NCBI GenBank assembly: GCA_029624675.1 | Contig: JARSSP010000073.1 | Coordinates: 1-44,775, forward strand | Origin: Candidatus Contendibacter sp. | GTDB lineage: Bacteria; Pseudomonadota; Gammaproteobacteria; Competibacterales; Competibacteraceae | DNA: 44,775 nucleotides | Direction: 5' to 3' | Part shown: piece after piece, positions 31,380-41,601 of the stretch | Numbering within the stretch: position 1 is the stretch's first letter | How the letters are laid out: every line of letters starts with the position of its first letter | Made by a program: the position numbers and the translations under genes | Notes under the pieces: model-generated | What the model saw: only the letters and a program-made list of their open reading frames with translations | Databases searched by the model: none | Told to the model about the DNA's origin: nothing

Positions 31380-32690
31380 ATGTTAGCAAGCGAGTATTTC
31401 TCTTTGCCCGGCGTTCCGGGGCTGCAATCGCCGCCGGGCGTTCCGGTCCCGCCGGGTTTCGCCGCGCGTCCCTTCGATCCCCGGACCGTGCGGCGCGATT
31501 TTCCGATCCTGCAAGAGCGGGTGCATGGCCAGCCGCTGATCTGGCTCGACAACGCCGCCACCACCCAGAAACCCAACGCGGTCATCGACCGTCTCGCCCA
31601 CTTCTACCGGCACGAAAACTCCAACATCCACCGTGCGGCCCACGAACTGGCGGCGCGGGCCACGGACGCCTACGAATCGGCGCGGGAGAAAACACGGCGC
31701 TTCCTCAACGCTCCCTCGACCCGCGAAATCATCTTCGTGCGCGGCACCACCGAGGGCATCAACCTGGTCGCCCAGAGTTGGGGACGCCGTAACGTCGGGC
31801 CGGACGACGAGATCGTCATCACCTGGCTGGAGCACCACGCCAACATCGTGCCCTGGCAGCAGTTGTGCGCCGAGAAAGGCGCCCGTCTGCGGGTCGCGCC
31901 GGTGGATGATCGCGGTCAGGTGATTTTGGAAGAGTACGAGAAGTTGCTCGGTCCCCGGACCCGGCTGGTGGCGTTCAGCCAGGTGTCGAACGCGCTCGGC
32001 ACCGTCACGCCGGCGCGGGAGATGGTGGAGATCGCCCACCGCCACGGGGCTCGGGTGCTGGTCGATGGCGCGCAGGCCGTTTCCCACATGCGGGTGGACG
32101 TGCAGTCGCTGGACTGCGACTGGTACGTTTTTTCCGGCCACAAGGTGTTCGGCCCCACCGGCATCGGCGCCGTGTTCGGCAAGGAGGATCTACTCAACAC
32201 CACGCCGCCGTGGCAGGGCGGCGGCAACATGATCGTGGACGTCACCTTCGAGAAGACCGTCTACCAGCCGGCGCCGGGCCGCTTCGAAGCCGGTACCGGC
32301 AACATCGCCGACGCGGTGGGGCTGGGCGCGGCGCTCGATTACCTCGACCAGATCGGCATGGAAAATGTCAGCCGCTACGAGCACGACCTGCTGGCGTATG
32401 GCACGCGGGGTCTCCTGAGCGTCCCCGGCTTGCGGCTCATCGGCACGGCGGCCGAGAAAGCAGGAGTGCTCTCTTTCGTGCTCGACGGGTTCCGCAGCGA
32501 GGATGTCGGCAAGGCGCTGGACGAGGAGGGCATCGCGGTGCGCGCCGGCCATCACTGCGCCCAGCCCATCCTGCGCCGCTTCGGGCTGGAGAGCACCGTC
32601 CGCCCGTCGCTGGCGGTGTACAACCTGCGCGAAGACCTCGATGCCCTGGTCGCCGCGCTGCTGCGGATTCAGGCCGGGCGCGGCCGTTAG
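31380..32690 (+). CDS. Cysteine desulfurase cargo (SufS-like) of the encapsulin
   Basis: A 436-residue PLP enzyme of the SufS/CsdA class. The enzyme core begins near FDPRTVRRDFPIL. It has WLDNAATTQKP, HRAAHELAARAT, FVRGTTEGINLVA, the cofactor contact VDGAQAVSH, and the PLP Lys in FSGHKVFGPTGIG. The C-terminal part has AGHHCAQPIL but reads STVRPSLAVYN where SufS has its catalytic Cys before RASLAMYN, so that residue is Val. It would take sulfur from cysteine to make persulfide or elemental sulfur inside the shell. ATG 31380 follows GGAG. The same frame runs back past the UGA at 31338 into the cargo-loading domain, and LASEYFSLPGVPGLQ may be a remaining shell-binding motif. Confidence 0.92.
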   Translation: MLASEYFSLPGVPGLQSPPGVPVPPGFAARPFDPRTVRRDFPILQERVHGQPLIWLDNAATTQKPNAVIDRLAHFYRHENSNIHRAAHELAARATDAYESAREKTRRFLNAPSTREIIFVRGTTEGINLVAQSWGRRNVGPDDEIVITWLEHHANIVPWQQLCAEKGARLRVAPVDDRGQVILEEYEKLLGPRTRLVAFSQVSNALGTVTPAREMVEIAHRHGARVLVDGAQAVSHMRVDVQSLDCDWYVFSGHKVFGPTGIGAVFGKEDLLNTTPPWQGGGNMIVDVTFEKTVYQPAPGRFEAGTGNIADAVGLGAALDYLDQIGMENVSRYEHDLLAYGTRGLLSVPGLRLIGTAAEKAGVLSFVLDGFRSEDVGKALDEEGIAVRAGHHCAQPILRRFGLESTVRPSLAVYNLREDLDALVAALLRIQAGRGR

Positions 32691-32692
32691 AA

Positions 32693-32731
32693 ACCCTCAC
32701 CCCCGGCCCCTCTCCCAGCAGGAGAGGGGAG
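32693..32731 (+). repeat. Dispersed CCCTCACCCC hairpin element
   Basis: CCCTCACCCCCGGCCCCTCT followed by CCCAGCAGGAGAGGGG lies between the convergent desulfurase and rhodanese genes. The arms CCCCTCTCC and GGAGAGGGG form a hairpin that could end transcripts from both sides. The same element is at 41525 (opposite strand) and twice within dabA. Confidence 0.75.
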
Positions 32732-32734
32732 TGA

Positions 32735-33232
32735 TCAGCCCTGCGTCCAGGGTAATCCTTCGGCCCGCCAGCCGCTCGCGCCCCGGTGACCGTCGTCGTC
32801 GAGCGGCCCCTCGAAACCATCCGCCACGTTGTAGACGGTATAGCCCCGCTCGGCGAGAAATTCGGCGGCATCCCGCGACCGGATACCGCTGCGGCAGATC
32901 AGGTAGACCAAGCGCCCCGGCGTAACGCCCCGCGCTTGCAATTCCCGCAGGAACCGGGGATTGCGTTCCATGCTCGGGAACACCTGCCATTCCACCTGCA
33001 TCAAGCCCTTGCCCAGACCGGAAAGGTCCGGAACACCGACGTACTTCCATTCGGCTTGGGTGCGGATATCGATCAGCACCGCTTCGGGCTGGTTTTGCAG
33101 CGCCTGCCAAGTCTGGATCGAGCTAACATTCCCGAGAAACCGTCCCAACATGGCCCCGGCCTCCCGATCGGCGCGCGGGCGGGATTCCACTTGGGTCAAG
33201 TGCGCTCTTTGCGCGGCGTAACCTCTGGGCAT
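32735..33232 (-). CDS. Single-domain rhodanese sulfurtransferase
   Basis: A 165-residue protein with one rhodanese domain: VLIDIRTQAEWKYVGVPDL, FPSMERNP, and the catalytic loop YLICRSGIRSRDAAEFL with the active Cys. It ends with VADGFEGPLDDDGHRGASGW, a typical form of the single-domain class. It carries persulfide sulfur, and rhodaneses are frequent neighbours of family 2A encapsulins, so it may accept sulfur from, or return sulfur to, the encapsulated store. AAGGAGG precedes ATG 33232. It is the last gene of the leftward operon that starts at the second sbp. Confidence 0.92.
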   Translation of the reverse strand: MPRGYAAQRAHLTQVESRPRADREAGAMLGRFLGNVSSIQTWQALQNQPEAVLIDIRTQAEWKYVGVPDLSGLGKGLMQVEWQVFPSMERNPRFLRELQARGVTPGRLVYLICRSGIRSRDAAEFLAERGYTVYNVADGFEGPLDDDGHRGASGWRAEGLPWTQG

Positions 33233-33272
33233 CGTGTCATCCTCCTTCGGTGAACGTACAGGTATTCAAAGG

Positions 33273-33950
33273 TCAACTGGCAATTCGCGCATGGCTCGTC
33301 ACCACGTACATGACGGCTTTGGCTTGGCCAAGATTGCGATAGACATGCGCGACATCGGCCACGAACTGGATCGCGTCGCCGGCGGCCAGCGCGTAGCGGT
33401 TTTCGGCGATGACGATTTCGATCTCGCCCTGGCTGACCACCAAGTTCTTGATGGTGCCCGGCGGCTGCGGCCCGAAGGCTTCCTCTCCCCGACCCTTGAG
33501 CCGCAATTCATAAAATTCCACCCAGCGGGGCGGGTCCGGGGAAAACAAGGCCCGCAAGCAAACGCGGCCATCCCCGGAAAGCAGCCGCTTTGCGCCAGCC
33601 GCCGGCAGCGGCCACACGCTTTCCGCCCGCTCCTCACCCAGAAACGTCGAAAGAGGCGCTTCCAGTGCATGGGCGATCTTGCATAACACCGCGACGGTCG
33701 GGGTGCTGCGCCCCAGCTCGATCTGGCTCAGCATCGCCCGGCTGACGCCCGACCGCCCGGCCAGCGCTTCCAGCGACAGTCCGCGGCGCTTGCGCAGCTT
33801 GCGAACGTGGCCGCCGATGACGGCGGCCAAGCTTCCCGCGCATGCTCCCGGTCCGGGTTCCGCTGGCAGGGGAATCACCTCCGCCCGGGGCGACGACGGT
33901 GGCAAACGGTCGGTGCGCCCGGCCAGCACCCTCGGCGATTCGTCGCGCAT
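33273..33950 (-). CDS. XRE-family regulator with C-terminal cupin
   Basis: A 225-residue regulator. The helix-turn-helix is RKLRKRRGLSLEALAGRSGVSRAMLSQIE region (about residues 50-80) followed by GRSTPTVAVLCKIAHAL. A C-terminal cupin spans ~110-220 with FGPQPPGTIKNLVVSQGEIE and YALAAGDAIQFVADVAHVYRN. The class senses small molecules, often sulfur or amino compounds. Lying between cysE and rhodanese, it is probably the local regulator of the cysteine/encapsulin genes. ATG 33950 has GAGGA at good spacing; ATG 33959 would place that site too close. Confidence 0.88.
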   Translation of the reverse strand: MRDESPRVLAGRTDRLPPSSPRAEVIPLPAEPGPGACAGSLAAVIGGHVRKLRKRRGLSLEALAGRSGVSRAMLSQIELGRSTPTVAVLCKIAHALEAPLSTFLGEERAESVWPLPAAGAKRLLSGDGRVCLRALFSPDPPRWVEFYELRLKGRGEEAFGPQPPGTIKNLVVSQGEIEIVIAENRYALAAGDAIQFVADVAHVYRNLGQAKAVMYVVTSHARIAS

Positions 33951-33985
33951 CGGTCGCATCCTCGCGCTCGAATCGAAACGGCCGC

Positions 33986-34938
<953 letters not shown>

Positions 34939-34942
<4 letters not shown>

Positions 34943-35916
34943 GCCGCCAGTCCCTTGGCGTCGAATACACCCTCAAACAGCACCGAACTCAGATAGCGCT
35001 CGCCGGAGTCGGGCAGCACCACCACGATGGTTTTGCCGGCGGACTGGAGGCGCTTGGCGACGCGGACGGCCACGGCCGCCGCCGCGCCGCAGGAAATGCC
35101 CGACAAAATGCCCTCCTCGCGGGCCAGCCGGTGGGCGTAGTGGATCGCTTCCTCATTGCTGACCTGCTCGATCTCGTCCACCAGCGACAAATCGAGCACC
35201 TCCGGCACGAAACCGGCGCCGATCCCCTGAATCTTGTGGGGCGCGGGTTTCAACGGCTCGCCGGCCCGCTTCTGGGTCAAGACCGGACTCGCGGTGGGCT
35301 CGACCGCCACCGACACGATGGGCTTGCGCTGGGCGTGCTTGATGTAGCGCGAGACGCCGGTGATGGTGCCGCCGGTGCCGACGCCCGACACCAGGATATC
35401 GATGGCGCCCTCGGTGTCGTCCCAGATTTCCGGGCCGGTGGTCTGCTCGTGAATGGCCGGGTTCGCCGGGTTCTTGAACTGTTGCAGCAAGACGTAACGC
35501 TCGGGGTCGGAGGCGGCGATTTCCTCGGCTTTCGCCACCGCGCCGCTCATCCCCCGCGCGCCTTCCGTCAGCACCAGCGTCGCGCCGTAGGCGATCAGCA
35601 GCTTGCGGCGCTCCAGGCTCATGGTTTCCGGCATGGTCAGGGTGAGTGGGATACCACGAGCGGCGGCGACGAAGGCCAGGGCGATGCCGGTATTGCCACT
35701 GGTCGGCTCGACCAGATGCTTGCCGGGACCGAGCAGGCCCCGCCGTTCGGCGTCCCAGATCATCGCCGCGCCGATCCGGCATTTGACCGAATAAGCCGGA
35801 TTGCGGCCTTCGATTTTCGCCAGCACCGTGGCGCGCGCGCCGTCGGTGATCCGGTTGAGCCGCACCAGCGGGGTGCGGCCGATCGACAGGGAGTTGTCTT
35901 CGTACCAGTGTGGCAT
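34939..35916 (-). CDS. cysK: Cysteine synthase A
   Basis: A 325-residue PLP enzyme that combines O-acetylserine with sulfide to form cysteine. The PLP Lys is in NPAYSVKCRIGAAMI, the substrate loop is EPTSGNTGIALAFVAA, and the PLP phosphate loop is SGVGTGGTITGVSRYIK. The C-terminal VLPDSGERYLSS is typical. ATG 35916 has GGAGA six bases upstream; the GTG at 35934 would overlap that site. Next to cysE, the two may form the cysteine synthase complex and supply the desulfurase cargo with cysteine. Confidence 0.95.
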
Positions 35917-35933
35917 CGGCGGTTCTCCAGTCA

Positions 35934-36950
35934 CTACTTGGCGGCGGGTTGATAGATTTGGTCGAAGATGCCACCGTCGTCGAAATGGGTCTTCTGCGCT
36001 TTCTGCCAGCCGCCGAATACTTCGTCGATAGTGAAGAGGTTCACCTTGGCGAATTGATCGGCGTACTGGGCCGCGATTTTGGGATCGCGCGGGCGGTAGA
36101 AGTGCTTGCCGGCGATGTTCTGCCCCAGGGGGCTGTAGAGATAATTCAGATACGCCTCGGCAACCTTGCGCGTGCCCTTCTTGTCCACCACCTTGTCGAC
36201 CACGGTGACCGGCGGCTCGGCCAGGATCGACAGCGCTGGGGTCACGATCTCGAACTGGTCCGGCCCCAGTTCCTTCTGGGCCAGATACGCCTCGTTCTCC
36301 CAGGCGATGAGCACGTCGCCGATGCCGCGCTCCACGAAGGTCGTGGTCGAGCCGCGCGCCCCGGAGTCAAGCACGGGGACGTTCTTGTATAACTGACTCA
36401 CAAACTCACGGGCCTTGGCCTCGTCACCGCCGTGTTTCTTCAGCGCGTAACCCCAGGCGGCGAGATAGTTCCAGCGGGCGCCGCCGGAAGTCTTGGGGTT
36501 GGGAGTGATGACCGAAACGCCTGGCTTGACCAGATCGTCCCAGTCCTTGATCCCCTTGGGGTTGCCCTTGCGGACCAGGAACACGATGGTCGAGGTGTAG
36601 GGCGCGCTGTTGTTCGGCAACCGCTGTTGCCAATCTTTGGGGATCAGCTTGCCCTTCTCGGCGATAGCGTCGATGTCGTAGGCCAAGGCCAGGGTCACCA
36701 CGTCGGCTTCCAGGCCGTCGATCACCGCCCGTGCCTGCTTGCCGGAGCCGCCGTGCGACTGCTGGACGGTGACGGCTTCACCGCTCTGGTTTTTCCAGTG
36801 CTTGGCGAAGGCGATGTTGAAGTCCTGATAAAGCTCGCGGGTCGGATCGTAGGAGACGTTGAGCAGGGTGGTTTCCGCGAAGGCGAATGAACTGGCGCCC
36901 ACCGTCAGGGCAAGGGTGAGCAGGGTCTGAGAAAGGCGGGGGGTTTTCAT
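35934..36950 (-). CDS. sbp: Periplasmic sulfate-binding protein (second copy)
   Basis: A 338-residue precursor with signal peptide core LLTLALTVGASSFAFA and mature start ETTLLNVSYDPTRELY. It has VQQSHGGSGKQAR and TPNPKTSGGARWNYLAAWGYA, as in the first copy at 28271-29272, and the two are similar along their length. It is not linked to permease genes here and presumably shares CysTWA. ATG 36950 with GGAGA upstream is preferred over TTG 36953. It is the first gene of sbp-cysK-cysE-XRE-rhodanese. Confidence 0.93.
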   Translation of the reverse strand: MKTPRLSQTLLTLALTVGASSFAFAETTLLNVSYDPTRELYQDFNIAFAKHWKNQSGEAVTVQQSHGGSGKQARAVIDGLEADVVTLALAYDIDAIAEKGKLIPKDWQQRLPNNSAPYTSTIVFLVRKGNPKGIKDWDDLVKPGVSVITPNPKTSGGARWNYLAAWGYALKKHGGDEAKAREFVSQLYKNVPVLDSGARGSTTTFVERGIGDVLIAWENEAYLAQKELGPDQFEIVTPALSILAEPPVTVVDKVVDKKGTRKVAEAYLNYLYSPLGQNIAGKHFYRPRDPKIAAQYADQFAKVNLFTIDEVFGGWQKAQKTHFDDGGIFDQIYQPAAK

Positions 36951-36995
36951 CAAGCGTTCTCCAAGGGTTAATAACCCGATGAACTATACAACCCG

Positions 36996-37013
36996 ATTCC
37001 TTATGATCGGAAT
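36996..37013. promoter_or_regulatory. Candidate regulator site upstream of second sbp
   Basis: ATTCC (36996-37000) and GGAAT (37009-37013) form an inverted repeat with 8 bp between, within an AT-rich stretch ~46 bp upstream of the sbp start. It includes TCCTTATG, also found upstream of the first sbp. A CysB or XRE-regulator site is possible. Confidence 0.4.
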
Positions 37014-37197
37014 TAAGAAAAACTGGATTACTTATCGAGATGAGGCATAAGGCGCGATGGGAGCCTGAATAAAATAACTATTTGATCTATAAGGCTATAG
37101 GGCTAGCTTTCAGCCGGCTTTTGGCCGGGCAAACGCAGAAATTTTTTAGAAAAATCAATGAGTAGTTTTTCGACAGCATCTCGGGTCGGGTGAAGCA

Positions 37198-37880
<683 letters not shown>

Positions 37881-37884
<4 letters not shown>

Positions 37885-39125
37885 CCCATGCCTCGCAGGA
37901 TCGTGACCGGCTGAACCCGCGCCGCCTTGCGCGCCGGCAGCACCGCCGCGCCCACCGCCGAGGCCATCGCGAATCCCAGCGCCAGCAGGTATTGGTCGTA
38001 GCCCCAGTAGATCGGCAGATGGACGATGTCGGTGGCGCCGGGCGGCTTGATCTCGACCTGAATCAGCAACCCCATCAATCCCAGCCCCAACCCCAACCCA
38101 AGCAGACTGCCCACCAACCCCAGCATTACCCCTTCCGCTAGAAAAATGCGCCGGATATCGTGAGCGTGAAAGCCCATGGATTTGAGAATGGCGATGTCGT
38201 GGACTTTCTCCATCACGATGGTGGAAAGCGTGTTGTAGATGCCGAAGGCGGCTACCACCAGAATCGCCGACACCACGCTGTACATGATCAGGTTGCGCAC
38301 CAGCAGCACGCTCATCAGGTCTTCCGAGGCTTCCAGCCAGGACACCGCCTTGTAGCCGATCCGCGCCTCGATCAGGCTGGCGACCTCGCGGGCGACGTAG
38401 GGATCATCGAACTGGAGGATGAAGCGGTTCACCCGGTCGGGTCGGTCCAGCAGCCCCTGCGCCCGTTTCAGCAGGGTGAAGGTCTGGGTTTCGTCGTAAC
38501 CGGCGTTGCCGGTGCGAAAGATGCCGACCACCTTCAGGGCGCGCGACTCGCCCGCCGGCGAAACGGCGTTGACCACGCCGCCCAGGCTCAGACCGAATTT
38601 CCTGGCCAGACCCTCGCCGATCACCAGGCCGTTGGGATGGGCGGCCAGCGCCTCCAGCGAGCCTTGCGTCATCTTGTCCTCGATGGTCGAAACCCCCTTC
38701 ATCTTCGCTGGGACGATGCCGTTGAGGGTAACGCCCTCGCTGCGCCCGGCGAAGGTCAGCACCACCGATCCCACCAGCACCGGGGCGGCGCGCAGGCCCG
38801 GCAGGGATTCGATGAACGCCAGCTTTTGGGCATGGCCGCGAATTCCGCGTACCTCGCGCAGCGGTTTGACCCGACGCAGTTCAACCGCGCCGTCGGGCCA
38901 GCGTAGGGTTGCTGGTTGCGGCTGGGGATTACGGTACTCGTCGTACACGGTGAGGTGCGGGCTGTTGTCCACCAGGCGCTTGATGAAATCCCGTTCGGAG
39001 CCGCGCATCAGGGACGACACCGCCAGGAAGAACGCCACGCCGAGGGCAATGCCGACCAGCGAAACCAGGGTGGGCCGCTTGCGGCTGACCAGATGGGTGA
39101 CGGCGATGGCGAGTTGGATCGACAC
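37881..39125 (-). CDS. LolC/DevC-like ABC transporter permease
   Basis: A 414-residue permease of the LolC/E-DevC group: a first membrane helix (SLVGIALGVAFFLAVSSL), a large periplasmic domain of ~220 residues, then three membrane helices at the C-terminus within the FtsX domain, with IYNTLSTIVMEKVHDIAILKSMGFHA and LARKAARVQPVTIL-like end. It partners the ATPase at 37198. The start is GTG 39125, with AGGGA six bases upstream; longer readings to 39251 have no membrane-protein features. Divergent fpr starts 159 bp away. Confidence 0.85.
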
Positions 39126-39283
39126 GGTGGATCCCTGGCCGAAGGTCAAGCGGTTGGAAAAAGGTGGGTGCCGAACTGGCGTCGACGGCGCCGCTTGGCG
39201 GAAAATAGCCCAAGTCTCGAACCGGGCGCAACGACCGCCCGCTTCGTCCATCGCCGCCCGTGAACCTCTCGAATCATTGACTC

Positions 39284-40060
39284 ATGAAAGCTTTTAATAT
39301 CGAGCGCGTCCTCAGCGTTCACCACTGGAACGATACGTTGTTCAGCTTTAGAACCACCCGCGATCCAGCGCTGCGCTTCCAAAATGGCCATTTCGTCATG
39401 CTCGGCCTGGAAGTGGACGGCCGCCCATTGATGCGAGCCTATAGCATCGCCAGCGCTAACTACGAGGAACATCTGGAGTTCTTCAGCATCAAGGTGCGGA
39501 GTGGTCCGCTCACCTCGCGGTTGCAGCATCTCAAGGAAGGCGATCCCGTCCTGATCAGCCGCAAGCCGGTGGGCACCCTAGTGATCGACGATCTGCTACC
39601 CGGCCAGCGCTTGTACCTGCTCGGTTCGGGAACCGGGCTGGCGCCGTTCCTGAGCATCATCAAGGACCCGAATACCTATGACCGCTTCGACCGGGTCGTG
39701 CTGGCGCATGGCGTTCGTCATACCAGCGAATTGGCCTATGCCGATGTCATCGCCCACGAACTGCCAACGCACGAGTTTCTGGGCGACATGATCCGCGAGA
39801 AGCTGATTTACTACCCGACCGTGACGCGCGAACCCTTTCGCAACCAGGGGAGACTGACTCACTTGATCGAGTCGGGCAAGCTGTGCGCCGATATCGGCCT
39901 GCCACCGCTTGATCCCGCTCAGGACCGGGTGATGATCTGCGGCAGCCCAGCGCTGCTCAAGGACGCCTGCGCGCTCCTAAACGCATGGGGGTTCCACATT
40001 TCGCCGCATATCGGCGAACCCGGCCATTACGTGATCGAACGGGCTTTCGTCGAAAAATAG
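39284..40060 (+). CDS. fpr: Ferredoxin/flavodoxin-NADP reductase
   Basis: A 258-residue flavoprotein of the bacterial FPR subclass. The FAD motif is RPLMRAYSIAS and the NADP-binding loop is LLGSGTGLAPFLSIIKD; VMICGSPALLKDACALL follows, and the end FVEK is the class-typical C-terminus that stacks on FAD. It passes electrons between NADPH and ferredoxin or flavodoxin, and may supply reductant for sulfur or Fe-S metabolism. Its 3' end overlaps the convergent gene at 40027 by 34 bp. Confidence 0.93.
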   Translation: MKAFNIERVLSVHHWNDTLFSFRTTRDPALRFQNGHFVMLGLEVDGRPLMRAYSIASANYEEHLEFFSIKVRSGPLTSRLQHLKEGDPVLISRKPVGTLVIDDLLPGQRLYLLGSGTGLAPFLSIIKDPNTYDRFDRVVLAHGVRHTSELAYADVIAHELPTHEFLGDMIREKLIYYPTVTREPFRNQGRLTHLIESGKLCADIGLPPLDPAQDRVMICGSPALLKDACALLNAWGFHISPHIGEPGHYVIERAFVEK

Positions 40061-40599
40061 CGCCGCCAGCGGGCGGCCTGTTTCCGCAGCATCGCGATCG
40101 CGTTGGCGATGCCGGGGTACCAGGGACGGCTGCGGAGATAACCCACCCAACGGTCGCGAAAACCCCGCAGTTGCGCCAGTTGCGCCCCGACCCAGGCGTC
40201 CACCCGCGCCGCCCAGGCATAGGCCGCGATCACCTTCGGCCGGGCGGCGTTCCAGGTGAGATGGGCGAAATAACCCAGGCTGACCTTGGCGGCGATGGTT
40301 ACCGCCACGGCCGCCAGCGCGCCGAAATAGCGGTAGCTCAACAGGACGGCGAGCTTGGAGATTTCCAGCAAGCCCAGCGATAGCAGCGACACCGCCAGCC
40401 CCGCCGCCGGGGGCAAGCCGGCCATCCAGTGCTGGTAGCGCTGGATGAATTGCTGTCGCTGTAACCAGTTGGCCAGTGACTGGATCGGTCCGAACAACAG
40501 CGTGACCAGGATATAGAGCAGCCCAAGGGTATGACCGATCCACCGGAGTACTGGGTGCCGATGGCGGCGGTGTTCGGTGTCGTCATGGGTCACGACCAT
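40027..40599 (-). CDS. Hypothetical membrane protein
   Basis: A 190-residue protein with three clear hydrophobic segments: LGLLYILVTLLFG near residue 30, AVSLLSLGLLEISKLAVLL near 75, and YFGALAAVAVTIAAKVSLGYF near 100. The C-terminal third is basic and contains many Arg/Trp. I do not recognise the family. GGAG precedes ATG 40599. It lies convergent to fpr and overlaps it. Confidence 0.65.
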   Translation of the reverse strand: MVVTHDDTEHRRHRHPVLRWIGHTLGLLYILVTLLFGPIQSLANWLQRQQFIQRYQHWMAGLPPAAGLAVSLLSLGLLEISKLAVLLSYRYFGALAAVAVTIAAKVSLGYFAHLTWNAARPKVIAAYAWAARVDAWVGAQLAQLRGFRDRWVGYLRSRPWYPGIANAIAMLRKQAARWRRYFSTKARSIT

Positions 40600-40771
40600 C
40601 GATCTCCGTAAAAAATGCCTATGTGGAAACCTGCTTTGTCACCCGGAACCGATCTTCAATTTCCGGCGAATTTTTATTATCCCCCGCATCCAAACGACGC
40701 GCGCTGACGCACACAGGAAGGAACGTCGCTGTTTGCGATGGACACCCTGTCCCCTGTCACCGAGGAGCAAG

Positions 40772-41176
40772 ATGATGAACGAGTCAGCCCATATCGAAAT
40801 GGTTCAACGGTTGTACGCCGACTTCGTGCGCGGCGACATTCCCTCCATTCTGGCGGTCCTCGATCCAGCGGTCGAATGGATCAACGGGGGATCGACTATC
40901 ATAGCGTATGCGGGAACGCGCCACGGCTCGGCGCAAGTGCAAGAATTTTTCGCGGCGCTCGACGCCAGCGTTGAGGTTCGAACCTTCGAACCGCGCGAGT
41001 ACCTGGCTCAGGGTGATCGTGTCGTTGCGATGGGTCGCTGGACGGGTCGGGCCAAGGCCACTGGCCGCGAGTACACGAGCGACTGGGCCATGGCGTGGAC
41101 GATCAAGAACAGCCGGGTGACCGCGTTTCGTTCCTACGAGGACACCGAGGCCATGGCGGCGGCCTTTACCGCATAA
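40772..41176 (+). CDS. SnoaL/NTF2-like protein
   Basis: A 134-residue NTF2-fold protein: VQRLYADFVRGDIPSILAVL, VEWINGG, VQEFFAALDASVEVRTFEP, VVAMGRWTGRAKATGREY and MAWTIKNSRVTAFRSYEDT match the ketosteroid isomerase-like SnoaL group. The substrate is unknown. GAGGA lies before ATG 40772/40775. It is followed by a small monooxygenase. Confidence 0.85.
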   Translation: MMNESAHIEMVQRLYADFVRGDIPSILAVLDPAVEWINGGSTIIAYAGTRHGSAQVQEFFAALDASVEVRTFEPREYLAQGDRVVAMGRWTGRAKATGREYTSDWAMAWTIKNSRVTAFRSYEDTEAMAAAFTA

Positions 41177-41212
41177 CCCCCAACTATCGTTACCATCATT
41201 CGAGAGGCGCCC

Positions 41213-41509
41213 ATGACTGCCACGCTTCACGTCGTCGCCCGCATCACCGCGCGGCCGGATACCGTCGCGCAAACCCAGACACTTCTGCAAAACCTGCTTG
41301 AACCCACCCGCCGCGAGCCGGGCTGCCTGCGCTATACCCTGTTGCACAACCACGTCGATCCCACCGATTTCACCTTCGTGGAAGAATGGGCCGATCAAGC
41401 GGCGCTGGACGCCCATCTCGCCTCGCCGCATGTACAGGCGGCCCTGGCCGAGGCGCCAAGTCTGCTGGCGGCGCCGCCCGACATTCGTCCCTATGCCCTG
41501 ATCGGGTAA
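41213..41509 (+). CDS. ABM-fold quinol monooxygenase-like protein
   Basis: A 98-residue antibiotic biosynthesis monooxygenase-domain protein (YgiN-like): VVARITARPDTVAQTQTLLQ, EPGCLRYTLLHN, FTFVEEWADQAALDAHLASP. Such proteins act as dimers on quinols or aromatic substrates. It follows the SnoaL-like gene by 36 bp and may share its transcript. Confidence 0.88.
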   Translation: MTATLHVVARITARPDTVAQTQTLLQNLLEPTRREPGCLRYTLLHNHVDPTDFTFVEEWADQAALDAHLASPHVQAALAEAPSLLAAPPDIRPYALIG

Positions 41510-41524
41510 AAGGTTGCCTGGAAA

Positions 41525-41562
41525 CCCCTCTCCCGCAACTGGGAGAGGAGCAGGGATGAGGG
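41525..41562 (-). repeat. Dispersed CCCTCACCCC hairpin element (opposite strand)
   Basis: On the plus strand CCCCTCTCCC-GCAACT-GGGAGAGG is followed by AGCAGGGATGAGGG; this is the reverse orientation of the element at 32693. The hairpin follows the ABM gene directly and may act as its terminator. Confidence 0.7.
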
Positions 41563-41601
41563 TGTTTTTAATCAGCGGGGGAACAAGGAGTGAATCGGAC
41601 C

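Noticed and set aside
31338..31385. UGA as selenocysteine codon
   Set aside because: The following ~45 bases are almost all purine and G-rich on one strand with no pairing arm, so no bacterial SECIS hairpin is seen; the position is in a disordered linker.
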